A stretch of 64,000 nucleotides of DNA from Alopecurus myosuroides. Lineage: Eukaryota > Streptophyta > Magnoliopsida > Poales > Poaceae. The stretch lies in assembly GCA_028641055.1 (NCBI GenBank), contig CM054057.1:581547940-581611939 (forward strand). Direction: 5' to 3'. Position numbers and translations under genes: made by a program. The notes under the pieces were generated by a model. It was not told where the DNA came from and searched no databases. It was given only the letters and a program-made list of their open reading frames with translations. Shown one piece after another: positions 35,916 to 49,054 of this stretch; the first letter of the stretch is position 1, and every line of letters begins with the position of its first letter.

Positions 35916-38900
35916 TGTCGCACCCAGACTTCTAGAGGATACTCACAGTCCGCTAAACAGTAGAACAAATGCCTTACGGGGCATACCGGCACCCGCATCT
36001 CAATATGAGCAGGCCAACACGTAAACGTGTGACAACCATTCTCTACTATCCATCGTCTGCGTAAACCATCCCATAGAAATCCGACTACTTCCATTGACGT
36101 ACTTCATAACATACACACATGGTACGTCAACGGCATTTGAACAAGTGATATCACAACATATCTCTAAGACACAAAAGATTGAAAAAAAGTTGCAAATAGC
36201 TCTCACTAGAGCAGAGATAGCAAATACAATCATCCAGAGCACACATGTCCCAACAATTCATCATTACATCACAGCGGAAGCATCCAAAATGTCTGGGTAC
36301 AGACAAGATCCAAATAGGTCTAAGAGGCCGGAAACGAAAAGACGGAGCCCATCCACGATGTCTCGGATCCTGCCCGGGTCCGCTATCTACTCGTCAGCAG
36401 CCTCGTCATACTCCACGTAGTAGCCACCATGGGGATCCTCGGAACCGTAGTCTGCAGAACACGCAGCCCCAAAGGGGTCAGTACAGACGAGTACTGGCAA
36501 GCAAGACGCACAAGATACCAAAGTGTACCCGGCAACACCAAGTACATATGCTTTGGGTTCAACGGAAGATAGGTGATATAAAGATGCGGCAGCAGGATGC
36601 TCTAACCAACTACAGAAACATGCTACAACTTCCGGCTAAAAGAAAGGGGATAAGATAGCGTATCGGAACCAACTATAACTAACCTCAAACAAACCCATCC
36701 TGGATCTCGCCCCTTATCCAAAGAAGCAATCCGAGGATAACTCACACAGTTGGATTAATGAAGGTTCAAGTTGTTGTGTCAATAAGCCTATTACTAGTCA
36801 AGTTATCATTAATTAGATGTAAGTTGTCTAATCCTTGTTAGCCAGCCCTATCACCAAGTCATCCATAACCGCGGACAACACGGCTTCTCGAGAAGATTTA
36901 ACCCTGCAGGGATGCACCAATTTGGCCGTACACGTAAGAATACCCCGCCAGATTGGAAATGCACTTCCACCAAGCGAGGCACTCAACACAACCCAACTCT
37001 TCTTCACATCAAGCCCAAAGAACCCCGTGCAATTGAGCGCACGGCTAATCAAGCCCCACGAAGAAAAGGGGACCCTCATAGCACTCTAAGAACGTGTCTC
37101 CCTAAATGCCGACTACAAAAGTTCCACCCTGGCCTCGGCGCCCTGCATATGCATGCGGCAAATGGAAAACCCGAACTAAATGAGGCGATTTGGACGAGAT
37201 GCGAATCGAATCAAAGTTGAGGGGGGCGCCCATACACGCTTCCCACATGCGGTTAGCGCGCTCATCATGGATCTAGAGGACAAAGACTTTTCCTGAGATC
37301 GACACTAGCAGGCCTCAAAACCATACCCGGCCTCCTACCGGTGCCTTATCATCAAATTAGCATTACCTCAAACATTAACAGGTTGTTGTTTACACATCAA
37401 GCTGCAGAACATAATAGGTATGGTAATAGAAAGTAACGGACAACAGACTCGGGCATAAACAACCCTAAGCATGCTAGTAAGACACGGGCAACAAGCAACG
37501 GGGTTACAGGTGTGGAGGTTAGGCTATATCAGGGTTACAGGATAACATGTGATAGGTTCGGAACACAAGCAACGAATCTTAAGGCTAGCAGGATAGACAA
37601 CGGAAAGTATCGATATCCAGTGTGGAAAGGACACAATGGTTCATGTGAGTGAATAATTGCCTGCGAACTCAGTAGCCTGGTACTGGGCTAACTCCTCAGA
37701 AGTAATGTCGTAAACCTCGTCTGTCTCAACGTCGTCGTCTATTCGAGAAGAAGCAAACAAACAACATCGAGAGACAAACAATCAATAACATGGCATAATG
37801 CACAAACATGGGATGATGCATGACAATTTAATTGATGCATCAAAGATAAACTAGTTGACATGGTAACATAATTAAATGGGCCCATATGCAATTTGGATTG
37901 CATATGGAAAGCCCATGAATTAAGGTTGGATTAAATGATCTACAACTAATCATCATGTGTAAGTGGATTAGCATGATGCATGGATGAGGAAAACAATGAG
38001 AAAACAACATTAGCTTCAATTTGAAAAGGTGTTTACCAAGTTTGGGAATTTTATTTATAAAGTTATGAAATTTGGCTTCTTAAATGAGTTACACAAGCAT
38101 TTGTTGTTTTCACCAATTTTAGTTGTTCAAATTAGATAACAAAGTTCATATTTGGAAAGAACACAAAATTTTAGGTGGAATACATGTTTCATTTGTTGAA
38201 AAAGGACTTAAAATGAATTAATTATGAATTAAACAAGTTTAAACAAGATTTAAATGAATTAAATTCAATTATGAATTTATTTGAATTTTTATTTGTTCAA
38301 AACATTAAATAAAATTCATATTTGGAAAGGTTATAATTTTTCTGGTTTGAAAACATATTTTATATGTTCAAAAGAATTTAATTTGACCAAATTATGAATT
38401 TAGCAATTTTAAATGATTTAAACAAGGTTTAAATTATTTAAACAATTTTAATTATTCAAAACAGGAAACAAAGTTTATATTTGGAAAGGTGGTTCAATTT
38501 GGCATGGAAAACATATTTTATATGTGACATTTGAATTAAATTTGAATTAGTTATGAAGTTAACCAATTTTGAAATGAGTTGTTTGAATTTGAATTTTGAA
38601 AACATTTGAAAAGTTCAAAACAGAAAACAAATGACTTAAACAGGTAGAGAATTAAATTTGGTACAGAAAACATATTTTATTTATTTAATTTGGATTTGGA
38701 AAACAAAAGTTATTTGAATTTTAAATGCAGGGGCTAATTTGTGATTTAATTAGTTACAGATTTGTTACAGGGGCCTAGCTGCGAAAATAAACTTCAGAAT
38801 AGGTCCCTGGGACTTTTTATACACATGCAGAGCGGCCCCTGGGTCACTGGCAGTGGGCCAGTGCCCAGCTGTGCGGCTGCGTGGCCGCGGGTGGTGCTGG

Positions 38901-40231
38901 CGTGGCCACCACTGTCACCGACAGGTGGGGCACGCGTGCATGCGTGGCAAAGGCAAAAAAATCGGGGATTAATCCGCGCCGCGGGGACTCGATCCCTAGC
39001 CGCGGGCGCGTGCGCACGGGGTGCTGCCACTGCGCTGAGCTGCTGTATGTTAACAGAAAGGGAGCGCGCGGTGTTTTGTGGTGGTGTTCGTGACAGGTAT
39101 CTGAAACCGAATAAAATTCAGATTCAGCTAACTGAACTTCATCGAGGGACCCGTGGTCGCCGGCGGTGATCGACTCGGGCTGCTGCTGCTGTTGCTCGTG
39201 CCCGCGGGTAGAGGAGGGGTGCAGTACGTGCGCGCTGTCGAGGAGGTAGAGAGGGAAGGAAGGGGTGGTGATCGTGCTCACCGGGAGGGGTTCGTGCTCG
39301 GGAGGAGGCAGTCGTCGACGGCGGCGACAGGCGAGGGGAAAGGAGATGGCGGCGGCGATCCGGGGGCTCCCAGCCCTCGCGGCGGTGTTGAGGGGGAAGA
39401 GGGAGGTACAGGGAGCTCGTTCCCGTGGCTAGCCAGGCCGGGTGGCGTTCATGGCGGCGATCGTCGGGGTTAGGTGGCGGTGGCGCTCGGTGGAGGTGGT
39501 GCAGAGACAGAGAGAGGAGCAGAGGGAGGAGGACAAGGGAAAATGGCGGCGCGGTGAGAGAGAGAGGTGGAGGAGGGTTTAGGGCAGAGGGGGAGCTCGT
39601 GGGTGAGCTTAAAAGGAGGGGGAGGAGGTGCTCATGGCCGTTCCCTCCGCCGTACTGTCGACGTGGGCAGCGGCGATGGACGCCATACAGGGGGACGAAG
39701 GGGTACGCCAGGTAGGGCTGGGCCTGGGGGCTGGTTTGGTGGGCTCAGCCCACTGGCCTGCCTCTCCCCTCTCTGTTTTTTTTTTGTTTCCCTCTTTTTT
39801 TTTGCTGAAAAGAAAAAGGAAGAAAAAGGATAGTTTTAGGGTTAGGAAAATTTAGGAAATAATTTTTATAGGTTAGTTATTACAAAAACACTAATGTGCA
39901 AACCTTTGTTTTTCAAAAATTTCAAATTGGGTTGCTGCTTGTAATTTAACTGAATTTGAGGGAAATTTTGATCTTAAGTGAATTATTTAAACTTAAGCAA
40001 GTTAATGGTTTGATCTCTCAAGTTAATGGAAACAAATTGATGTTTTGATTTGAAATTTTTCATTTGAAAATTGTAACAGAAGAAGTATGAAACCAAGATT
40101 TGAAAATTGGTTTGAAATTCAAATGGAAAAACAAGGGAAAACAAATGGAAAACTTATGATGACATGATGCAAAACATAAATTAACAAAAAGCAAACATTC
40201 TAAAGGTGTTTTTCATACTTGGGATGTTACA
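35916..40231 (-). repeat. Full family-B LTR shared by B1 and B2 (4.3 kb)
   Basis: 4316 bp, TGTAACATCC at 40231 to GGGTGCGACA at 35916 in sense. It is the 3' LTR of B2 and, with the partial LTR 35367-35908, stands where the B1 5' LTR should be. Such LTR-internal-LTR-internal-LTR arrays arise by unequal recombination. Same internal order as the B1 3' LTR. Confidence 0.88.
38955..39038 (-). promoter_or_regulatory. tRNA-like Pol III module in B2 LTR
   Basis: On the minus strand: A-box-like CAGCGCAGTGG (39037-39027), 31 nt, B box GGATCGAGTCC (38995-38985), then a T7 run (38961-38955) 23 nt on. The near-palindrome TTCAGCTAACTGAA lies upstream at 39123-39136. Confidence 0.55.
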
Positions 40232-40267
40232 AAACGCCCCCCTTGAAGGAATCGCGCCCCGAGATTC

Positions 40268-40627
40268 CTACTGAGAAGAGAAAAGGTCCGGATACTTCTT
40301 GCGAAGATCCTCTTCGGTCACCCACGTTGCCTCTTTATCAGAATGATGAGACCACTGCACTTTTAAGAACTTGGTGCTCTTGTTGCGAGTTTTACGCTTG
40401 GTCTCATCGAGAATTCGAACAGGGTGCTCCTCATAAGAGAGATCTTCTTGGAGTTCAATGGAATCATGATCAACTGCACGATCTGGATCTTTGAAACACC
40501 TCTTGAGGTGTGATACATGAAACACATCGTGCACCTTGGATAGCTTTTCCGGAAGTTCAAGACGATAAGCATTTTCTGCACGCCTTGAGAGAATGTTGAA
40601 GGGGCCAATATATCTTGGTGCAAGCTA
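40268..40627 (-). pseudogene. B2 pol C-terminus with chromodomain, after a nonsense codon
   Basis: Continues the same frame after the TAG at 40627-40625: the integrase tail (GPFNIL) and chromodomain to KKYPDLFSSQ. Compared with B1 the stop is one substitution (AAG to TAG). Truncated pol from B2 would lack the chromodomain and the GPF/Y region. Confidence 0.88.
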
Positions 40628-43003
40628 TCCTTTGACACCAAAACGATGAGTGCCTCTGAGGGGAGTTACACGGAGATATGCTTTGTCACCAGGTGCATAG
40701 ATCATATCCATGTGCTTGCTGTCATAGTAGCTTTTCTGACGAGACTGAGCAATCTTGAGATTGTCACGAATGATGCGAACTTTCTCTTCGGCTTCCTTAA
40801 CAATGTCAGGGCCTAAGAGTGAACGTTCACCAGCTCCAGACCAATTGATTGGACTCCTGCATCTGCGGCCATAGAGAGCCTCAAATGGTACCATGCCTAG
40901 GCTTGCCTGGAAGCTATTGTTGTAGGAGAATTCAGCATATGGAAGACATTCCTCCCATTTCATGCCAAAAGAGAGACCACATGCTCGGAGCATATCCTCG
41001 AGAATCTGATTGACTCTTTCGACTTGCCCTTGAGACTGAGGATGGTAGGCTGTGCTGAACAGAAGTTTGGTACCCAATGCTTCTTGAAAGCTTTTCCAGA
41101 AATGAGAAGTGAATATGCTTCCACGGTCTGAGCTTATTTCCAATGGAACACCATGAAGAGGAACAATCTTTGCTGTGTAGAGCTCTGCTAACTGACTAGC
41201 TGAGATTGTTTCTTTGACAGGACAGAAGTGAGCTACTTTAGTGAGTCGATCAATGACAACGAAGATTGCATCGTTGCCCTTCTTGGACTTTGGAAAACCA
41301 GTGACAAAGTCCATTTCGATCATGTCCCACTTCCACTCAGGGATTTTCAGAGGTTGGAGAAGACCGGCTGTTTTCTGATGAACTGCCTTAACACGTTGAC
41401 AAACGTCGCATTCAGAAACGTATTGAGCAATTTCACGTTTCATGCCAGGCCACCAATACAGTGTCTTGAGATCCTGGTACATCTTTGTACTTCCAGGGTG
41501 TATGGAGAGAGGAGTTTCATGAGCCTCCTTGAGAATGACATCTTTGAGACTTTGAACTTGAGGAACTGCAATGCGTCCTTCGAAGAACACAGTTCCCTTG
41601 TCATCAATTGAGAAGGACTTAAATTTCTCCTTGCCTTCTTTGATGTGTTCTACCCTCTTCTTGATTTCAGCATCACGAAGTTGTTCAGAACGAATCTTGT
41701 CCTCGAGAGTTAGACTGGCTGTCAAGTTCGCAAGATAGCCTTGAGGAACAAGACCAAGGTTCAGCTTCTGGAATTCTTCATGAAGAGGAGGTTGGCTTTC
41801 CATGATCATGAGATTATTGCAATACGACTTGCGACTGAGAGCATCGGCCATAACATTAGCCTTGCCTGGAGTGTAAGAAATGGTAAGATCAAAGTCTCTG
41901 ATCTTTTCAATCCATCTCCTTTGCCTGAGGTTTAGATCTGGTTGAGTGAAGATGTATTTCAGACTCTTATGATCGGAAAAGATTTCAGTGCGATTACCCA
42001 ACAAGTATTGTCTCCATTTCTTGAGGGCAAACACAACTGCTGCAAGTTCAAGGTCATGTGTGGGATAATTGAGCTCATGTGCGTTCAACTGACGTAAAGC
42101 GTAAGCCACAACTTGACGTTCTTGCATAAGAACTGCACCTAGACCTTGGAGGGAAGCATCACAGAATATCTGGAAAGGTTTGGAAGGATCTGGGCCAACC
42201 AGAACTGGTGTAGAAGTGAGTTTAGTCTTCAGGAGATTGAAACTTTCATCACATTGTGGAGACCAAACGAACTTCTTGTCCTTCTTTGTGAGGTCAGTGA
42301 GAGGTTTGGCAATCTTGGAAAAGTTTTGGACGAAACGACGGCAATAGCTAGCCAAGCCAAGAAAACTTCTTACTTGCTTCACCGTCTTTGGAGGTTTCCA
42401 ATCAACAATTGCTTTAACTTTTTCTGGATCAATGGCTATGCCCTTGGCAGAGATTACATGACCAAGGTAAGTAACTTCTGAAATCCAGAACTCACATTTG
42501 GAGAACTTGGCATAAAGACGATGCTCGCGAAGCTTCATGAGGGTTAGACGAAGGTGTTCTTCATGCTCTTCCTCGGATTTTGAATAGACAAGAATGTCAT
42601 CAAGATATACCACAACGAACTTGTCGAGGTATTCATGGAAGACAGAATTCATGAGTCGAGAGAAGGTCGCCGGTGCATTGGTGAGACCAAAGGACATGAC
42701 GGTGAATTTATATAGACCGTAGCGAGTGGTGAAGGCTGTCTTTGGAATATCCTCTTTTCTGATCTTTATTTGATGGTAACCCATTCTCAAGTCCAACTTG
42801 GAGAATATTGAGGCTCCAGCAAGTTGATAAAAAAGATCATCGATACGAGGAATTGGATACTTGTTTTTGATGGTTTTCTCGTTTAGAGGACGATAGTCAA
42901 CAACGAGTCTCTTTGTGTGATCCTTCTTCGCAACGAACAGAGTTGGGCAACCCCAAGCCGAGGAACTAGGTTGAATGTAACCTTTTTTCCATGTACATAT
43001 CAA
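40625..43003 (-). pseudogene. B2 RT, RNase H and integrase core
   Basis: 792 codons open without a break: linker [14 protein letters not shown] with [10 protein letters not shown], RNase H with all acidic residues ([15 protein letters not shown]), MADALSRK, integrase HHCC ([14 protein letters not shown]), D-D-E (EMDF, SSDRGS, QVERVNQ). It ends at the premature TAG. The polymerase and integrase core are thus better preserved than in B1. The join to gag is lost through one extra T in the run near 42987 (TTTTTT against TTTTT in B1). Confidence 0.9.
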
Positions 43004-43941
43004 TTTGTTCCTTCAACAACTTCAGCTCGGGAGTTCCTATCTTGTAAGGATGCTTAGAGATTGGAGTAGTACCTGGTTCAAGCTCGATCACGAACTCAAC
43101 TACTCTGTCCGGAGGCATCCCTGGCAACTCTTCTGGAAAGACGTCAGGGAATTCGCAAACCACCGGAACATTTTCAAGTGAAGGTAGAGGTTTTGCATCG
43201 AGGTTGCACAGCTGAATGGAACTTGATTCATTTGGAGAATAGATTATCTGGCCAGAAGGGTGGAACAGAGTTATTGACTTTTGAGCACAGTCAATCCTTG
43301 CTTTATTAGCTTTGAGCCAATCCATACCAAGAATGACATCAATGTCAGAACTTCCCAGCAACATGAGAGAAGCAAGGAATATATGACCTCCAATTAGGAT
43401 TTGATTGTCCTTACTTATCTTGGAAGTCAACATTTGAGATCCCGGGGAGTGAACAGTGATTTGATTGCTTAGTGGAACCACAATTAGGTTGTTCGTTGTG
43501 GAAAAGGTTTTTGACACAAAAGAATGCGATGCTCCGGTATCAAACAACACTTTAGCTGGAAAAGAGTTTACGGGTAATATACCGAGAACGACGTCAGGAG
43601 CTTCCTCAGCTTTGTCGATCTTGACATGATTCACCCTTGCGGTCCTCCCGACAGGCCTGTTGTTGGAGTTGAAGGCTTTAGGCGGGGGAGCGCGCACCAT
43701 TGCCTTGTTTGTGTTGGGACGAGGTGGTGGTGGAGGTAGCTGCCTCTGCGTGCACTTGTCAGCGTAGTGCCCCGTCTGCTTGCACTTGTAGCAAGTGACG
43801 ACACGAGGAGGCCTTGGCCTTGGCTGCCCCATCGAAGCCCTCTGATCATGCATCTGAGCAGGGTTGGGTGGGCGGGGAGCGAAGCCTGGAGAAGCTTGGG
43901 CATATGGAGCCCGAGTGACAGCACCATTTGGCACCCAGATG
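42966..43941 (-). pseudogene. B2 gag C-terminus and protease, 5' truncated
   Basis: Open from the junction at 43941: PNGAVTRAPYAQ, zinc knuckle CYKCKQTGHYADKC, protease LFDTGASHSFVS, ILGMDWL, HPYKIG. The first ~240 gag residues, the extra frame, the leader and the primer site are absent because the sequence switches at 43942 to a family-B LTR in the opposite orientation. Confidence 0.9.
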
Positions 43942-44320
43942 CAGACACTTTGGATGCTTCCGCTGTGATGTAATGATGAATTGTTGGGACATGTGTCCTC
44001 TGGATGATTGTATTTGCTATCTCTGCTCTAGTGAGAGCTATTTGCAACTTATTTCAATCTTTTGTGTCTTAGAGATATGTTGTGATATCACTTGTTCAAA
44101 TGCCGTTGACGTACCATGTGTGTATGTTATGAAGTACGTCAATGGAAGTAGTCGGATTTCTATGGGATGGTTTACGCAGACGATGGATAGTAGAGAATGG
44201 TTGTCACACCTTTACGTGTTGGCCTGCTCATACTGAGATGCGGGTGCCGGTATGCCCCGTAAGATATTTGTTCTACTGTTTAGCGGACTGTGAGTATCCT
44301 CTAGAAGTCCGGGTGCGACA
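43942..44320 (+). repeat. 5' LTR remnant of B3 (last 379 bp)
   Basis: Plus-orientation end of a family-B LTR, starting inside CAGACACTTTGGATGC and ending GGGTGCGACA. Followed by AA and the primer site. The left edge is the head-to-head joint with B2. Confidence 0.88.
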
Positions 44321-44322
44321 AA

Positions 44323-44370
44323 TGGTATCAGAGTTGGGTTTCTCCTACAACAACAGCTTCCAGGCAAGCC
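44323..44370 (+). pseudogene. B3 primer site fused to integrase codons
   Basis: TGGTATCAGAG (44323-44333, primer site missing its last base) runs within a few bases into TTCTCCTACAACAACAGC, integrase codons for [10 protein letters not shown]. Leader, gag, protease, RT and most of integrase are deleted. The C element then interrupts after AAGCC (44366-44370). Confidence 0.85.
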
Positions 44371-47300
44371 TGTGACGCCCCGAGATCGGGCACTATGCAG
44401 ATTTCAGCATTCCCGCCAAATCCGCATAATAACCGATTCCAGGTTGTCATTTATGATAACATTACAGCAGTTCACGAATCATCCACAATTACAACAGAAA
44501 CAGATAGATACAAGATGACTCCAACGAGCCGGGGTTACAACTGATACATTACAAAGATCCAAATAACAGCGGAAGAAACAAACGTCCGGCTACGGACAAG
44601 ATCCAAATTGGACTAAGAGTCCTGCAGATAACCGAAGGCGTCCAATCCCTGCCCAGGCCAAGCCGGAGGGATTCCCAAGCTAACGTCGTCAGACTTCAAA
44701 CCTGTTGACTGCAATTTGGAATTTGCAGCCACGAAAGAGATTCGTGGGTCAGTACGGTTAAGTACTGGCAAGGGGGATACAACCCATACTCACAATTTAC
44801 CGGCGTAGCCAGTCATCACAAGATACAAATACTTTAGGATCAACGGAAGGAAGGGGTTATTGCAAAATTGACAGCAGGCTGCACTAACCAACTACAGAGA
44901 TTCTATTACTTCCAACTATCAGAAAGGAGATAAGATCGAGGATTGTAACCAACTGAAAGATAACGTCAAACAAACCCATCCTGGATCTCGCCCCTTATCC
45001 GAAGAAGCAATCCGAGGATAACTCACACCGTGGTATTAAAGATGAGTCAAGTTATTGTGTGAATAACCTATTACTAGTCAAGTTATTAATCCTTGGGTGA
45101 AACATAATTGATCATTATGTTGAAGTTGTCCTGAGTACTTGTTAGCCAGTACTTTCACCAAGTAATCCATAACCGCGGAAAACACGGCTTCTCGAGAAGA
45201 TTATCCCTGCAGGGTTGCACCAATTTAGCCGTACACTCATGAATATCCCGCCAGATGGAGCGGCCACTCCACCAAGCGGGGCACTCAACACAATCCAACC
45301 CTTCTTCGCATCAAGCCCAAAGCACCTTGGGCGCACGGCTACTCGAGCCCAGAAGAAAATGGACCCTCATAGCACTCTAAGACCGTGTCCCCCTGTATGC
45401 CGACTACGAAAGTTCCACCCGGGATCCAAGGGCTCGCAAGATCATGCATGCAGCAAATGGAAAACCCGAACTAATGAGGCGATTTGGACGAGATGCGAAT
45501 CGGGTCAAACTGAGGGGGAGCCCATACTCCCCAAATGCGGGTAGTGCGCTCATCATGGATCAGTAGACAAGACCCTTTTCCTATTAGGGTCGACACTAGC
45601 AGGCCTCAAAACCACAAAGGGCCTCCTGCCGGTGCCTTATCATCAAATTTATTATTAATAGTAACATTAGCATGATTGATTGATTGATTAAACATCGAGC
45701 CCCCGGAACATAAAGAAGTAATAACCGAAAGTAACGGGTAACAGACTCGAGCAAAACAACCCTAAGCATGCTAGATAGGAACAGGCACAAACAAAGGCTG
45801 TAGGTATGGAGGTGAGGCAATATCAAGGTTAAGGGATTCATGTGATGGGTTCGTAACAGAAACAACTACCATTAAGGCTAGCAGAAAAGAATCAACGGAA
45901 AGAATCGGTAACAAGTGATGAAAGGCAGCCATATGGCATGCAAGTGAGTATACTTGCCTGAGATCCCGCAAGGTAGCAGAACTTGTCGTTGCTCACATCA
46001 TCTCAACGTCCTATCCGGGAAGAAGCAATGAACCTCAACAAACACCGGATGCAACAATTACTACTACGGCAAAAGATCCAGCATGATCAAGATATGGATG
46101 CATGACAGGTTTAAAGATGCATCAAAGTAAACTAGTTGACAAGATAGACAAATTTAAATGGACCCATATGCAATTTGAGTTGCATATGAAAAGCCCATGA
46201 ATTATGGTTGAAACAATTGTTTTCCAACTAACCAATAGGTGAAAGTGGATTAGCATGATGCATGGATGAGGAAAACAACCAAATAACAACATTAGAATCA
46301 AATTAAAATAGGGTGTAGCAATTTAGAATTTTATTATTAATTTAGAGAATTTTTTGGGTGCCTTAAGGGAACACACAAGTATTTGTTGTTATCGACCATT
46401 TAAATTGTTCAAAACAAATAACAAAGTTTATATTTGAAAAGAACATCAAATTTTAGTTGGATTACATGTTTCACATTTTGAAATTGGACTTAGGATTATT
46501 TAATTATGAATTAAACAATATTAAACAATTTTTAATTGAATTAAACAAGATTTAAATTGTTTAGGCAATTTAAATTATTCAAACCAGGAAACAAAAATTA
46601 TAATTGAAAAGGTGAGATGAAATGGTATGGAAAACATATTTTATTTGCATTATTTGGAATAACAATGAATTATTTATGAATTATTACAAATGGCATTTGA
46701 ATTATTTGAATTTGAATTTAAATTGCATTTTGAAAATTCAAAACAGAAAACAAAAAGCATATTTGAAAAGTTCATGAGTTTCTGACTGGGATACATATAA
46801 AATTTGCAGTATTTGGATTTATAGATTGGAAGTTATAGCTATTTGATTTTTAGGGTGCAAATTGTGAAAGTCAGGGGCGGTGTTGTGATGAAAACAGAGG
46901 TTGGAGGGGCTCGGGTGCAAAAAGGAGAAGGCCAGGGGCCTAGTTGCAAACCGCCAGATCCAGATCTGGATCTGGGGTCGTTTCTCACCGGGATGGGAGC
47001 TAGCCAGGGAGGCTGACGCGCGGGCCCGAGGCCACGCTGCGCTGACTGGGTGTGGATGGCTGCTGAGGTGGCCTCCGCGGTCACTGACCTGTGGGACCGG
47101 GCGCCACGCGTGGTTAAAAGGAGAAAAAGGGCACCGCGGCCGTGGGGATTCGATCCGCGGTCGACTGCAATCGCGCGGGTGCTCGCTACCGCTGCGCTAC
47201 TGCCCAGTTTGTGATAGGATACGGGTAGGGTGGGAGATGTGGTACATCATTGCACGCTAACTGAATTGAACAGGTCGTTCTCTGACCGAACTGACGGCAA

Positions 47301-48566
47301 CTACGTCGATCGTCAGCTGCTGCGCTGCGGCCAGAGATCGAAGGGGGGGCACGGCGGCGCACCCCGGCGTGGCACGACGGCCACGCCCACAGAGCAAGGA
47401 GGGGGAACAGGGGGCGTGGTCCCGGGCGGACGAGGGCTTACCGTGCGTGTCGGGGAAGGGAAAAGGGCACCGCTGTGCCTGACAGAGGAGGTGGCGCGGA
47501 CTGCTCCGACGGGGAGGAGAACGGCCTTGGCGGCGGCGTCCTGGAAGGCGAGGGAGGGTTCTGTGGGGCGCAGGGGGAGGACGAAGCTTCCAGGGCCCCA
47601 TTCCCGTGCCCGGCCGTCCGCGTCCGCTGCTCAAGCTCCGTCGCCGTGCGCCTCCTTTCTCCGGCGATGGAAAATTTCAGAATTTTTCAGAGAAAAAGAA
47701 ACAGCAAGAGGGAAGAAGGGGTGCAGCGATGGTGAAACGGGTGGCGGCGGTGGCGTGGAGGATGGAAAGAGGAGATGTGCGGCCTAGGGTTAGGGCAGGT
47801 ACTTGTAGGGGATCGGGGCAGGTGGAGCAAGGAGGGGTCCATGGGGATCGACAGTGACAGCATGTCCTGTCCGTACGAGGAAGACACCGATTTGGGGCTG
47901 GGCTTGGGAACGATCTATGGTGGGCTGGGTTGTAGGTGGGCTTGGCCTGCCTCCCCAGCCCCCAAAGGGTTTTCTTCTTTATTCTTTTGTTCTTTTTTTT
48001 TTTTGTAAATGAATGAAAGAGAGAGAGAGAGGTAGAAATAGGATTTGGAGGTTGTTTCATTTTATAATTTTATTAGTTGCAAAACAGTGAGTAAAAGTAA
48101 GGTAGGTTTGATTTCAGAATTGGACTTATTAGTTTGAATTTAAAGGGTTAGTTGGATTTTCAACTATTAGTTTGATTTGGGAAAAAAATTTGGAAAGCAC
48201 AATTTTATTTAATAAGTTCAAACCCTTATGCAAACATTATTGAAAAAAAAAATTGTTTTGCAAGAATTTAATTTTTAAACCTCAATTTTGGATCATAACA
48301 ACTATGATTTTATTCGAAATTCAAATTGCCATTAGGGTTTTGATAACAGGGAAATTTGTATTAACAAACAATTTGATTTAGAACAACTGCAAACTATTTG
48401 AAAACAAAGGAGTTGTTATAGTTTGCAATTGCTAAATTGGAAATTTTGAGCAAGGTGTGAAAGTTGTAATTGATTTGAAATTTCCAGTTGTGATGCAAAC
48501 ATGGTGCAATGCAAATGTGATGCATATGATGCAAACAAACAAACAGGTAACACCCCAGGTGTTACA
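44371..48566 (-). repeat. 3' LTR of the young C element
   Basis: Sense start TGTAACACCTGGGG at 48566, end GGGGCGTCACA at 44371. Layout as in C1: GC-rich region 47800-47000, AT-rich region 46850-46200, conserved tail. Plus-strand open frames in the GC-rich part are composition artefacts. Confidence 0.92.
47124..47199 (-). promoter_or_regulatory. tRNA-like Pol III module, young C element 3' LTR
   Basis: On the minus strand: TAGCGCAGCGG (47199-47189), a full match to the A-box consensus, 32 nt, B box GGATCGAATCC (47156-47146), then T5 (47128-47124) 17 nt on. GCTAACTGAA lies upstream (47256-47265, read on plus). Confidence 0.6.
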
Positions 48567-49054
48567 GACGACACCACTAACAAGGGATTGCGCCCTCGCA
48601 ATCCACCTGCTAACCCGGGAGGGGAAAGAAGTTCGACTATCGTTTCTTCGTTCTTCCGGTTGATCTCCTCTACACCACTAACAAGGGATTCTTGCTCGGA
48701 GGGACGACGATGTTCTTCCACCAGGAATCTTCCGATGATCGAACCTATTAGGTTAATGGCTCAGAAAACGTCCACCCACGTAGGATCCTAATGCTTTGAA
48801 AGATAGACAAGAGGGGAGACTCCAAAACAAATAAGATGGGAGGGGAAATAGAATAGGGGTAAGGAGAAAACAAGAATCCTATTGAGATGTTTGTTTTTTT
48901 TTTTTTCCAAAATAGCTTAGCAGAAATATTTTTCGACACTCTAGAAACAACGACCGTTAGCGAGGTTATCCTACAGGCTTTGCGGACCCGTTGCTTCGAT
49001 AACCATTCGTATCGAAACAATCTCGGAAATCGGAACCAAGGCTCTGATACCATT
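48567..49054 (-). other. Internal domain of the young C element (488 bp, non-coding)
   Basis: No reading frame with protein-like content. Contains the motif ACACCACTAACAAGGGATT twice (48571-48589 and 48672-48690), a T13 run (48894-48906, A-run in sense), and the primer site at the 49052-49041 end. There is no purine-rich tract next to the 3' LTR (sense GTTAGTGGTGTCGTC then TGTAACACC), unlike family B. Confidence 0.85.
49041..49052 (-). other. Primer-binding site of the young C element, tRNA-Met type
   Basis: TGGTATCAGAGC on the minus strand, 2 nt after the LTR end, as in family B. Confidence 0.9.

Noticed and set aside
25133..36094. Repeated short frames in the LTR tails antisense to B (for example 25217-25522 and 35451-35756)
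   Set aside because: They recur only because the LTR recurs; no family, no start context, and several lie on the antisense strand.
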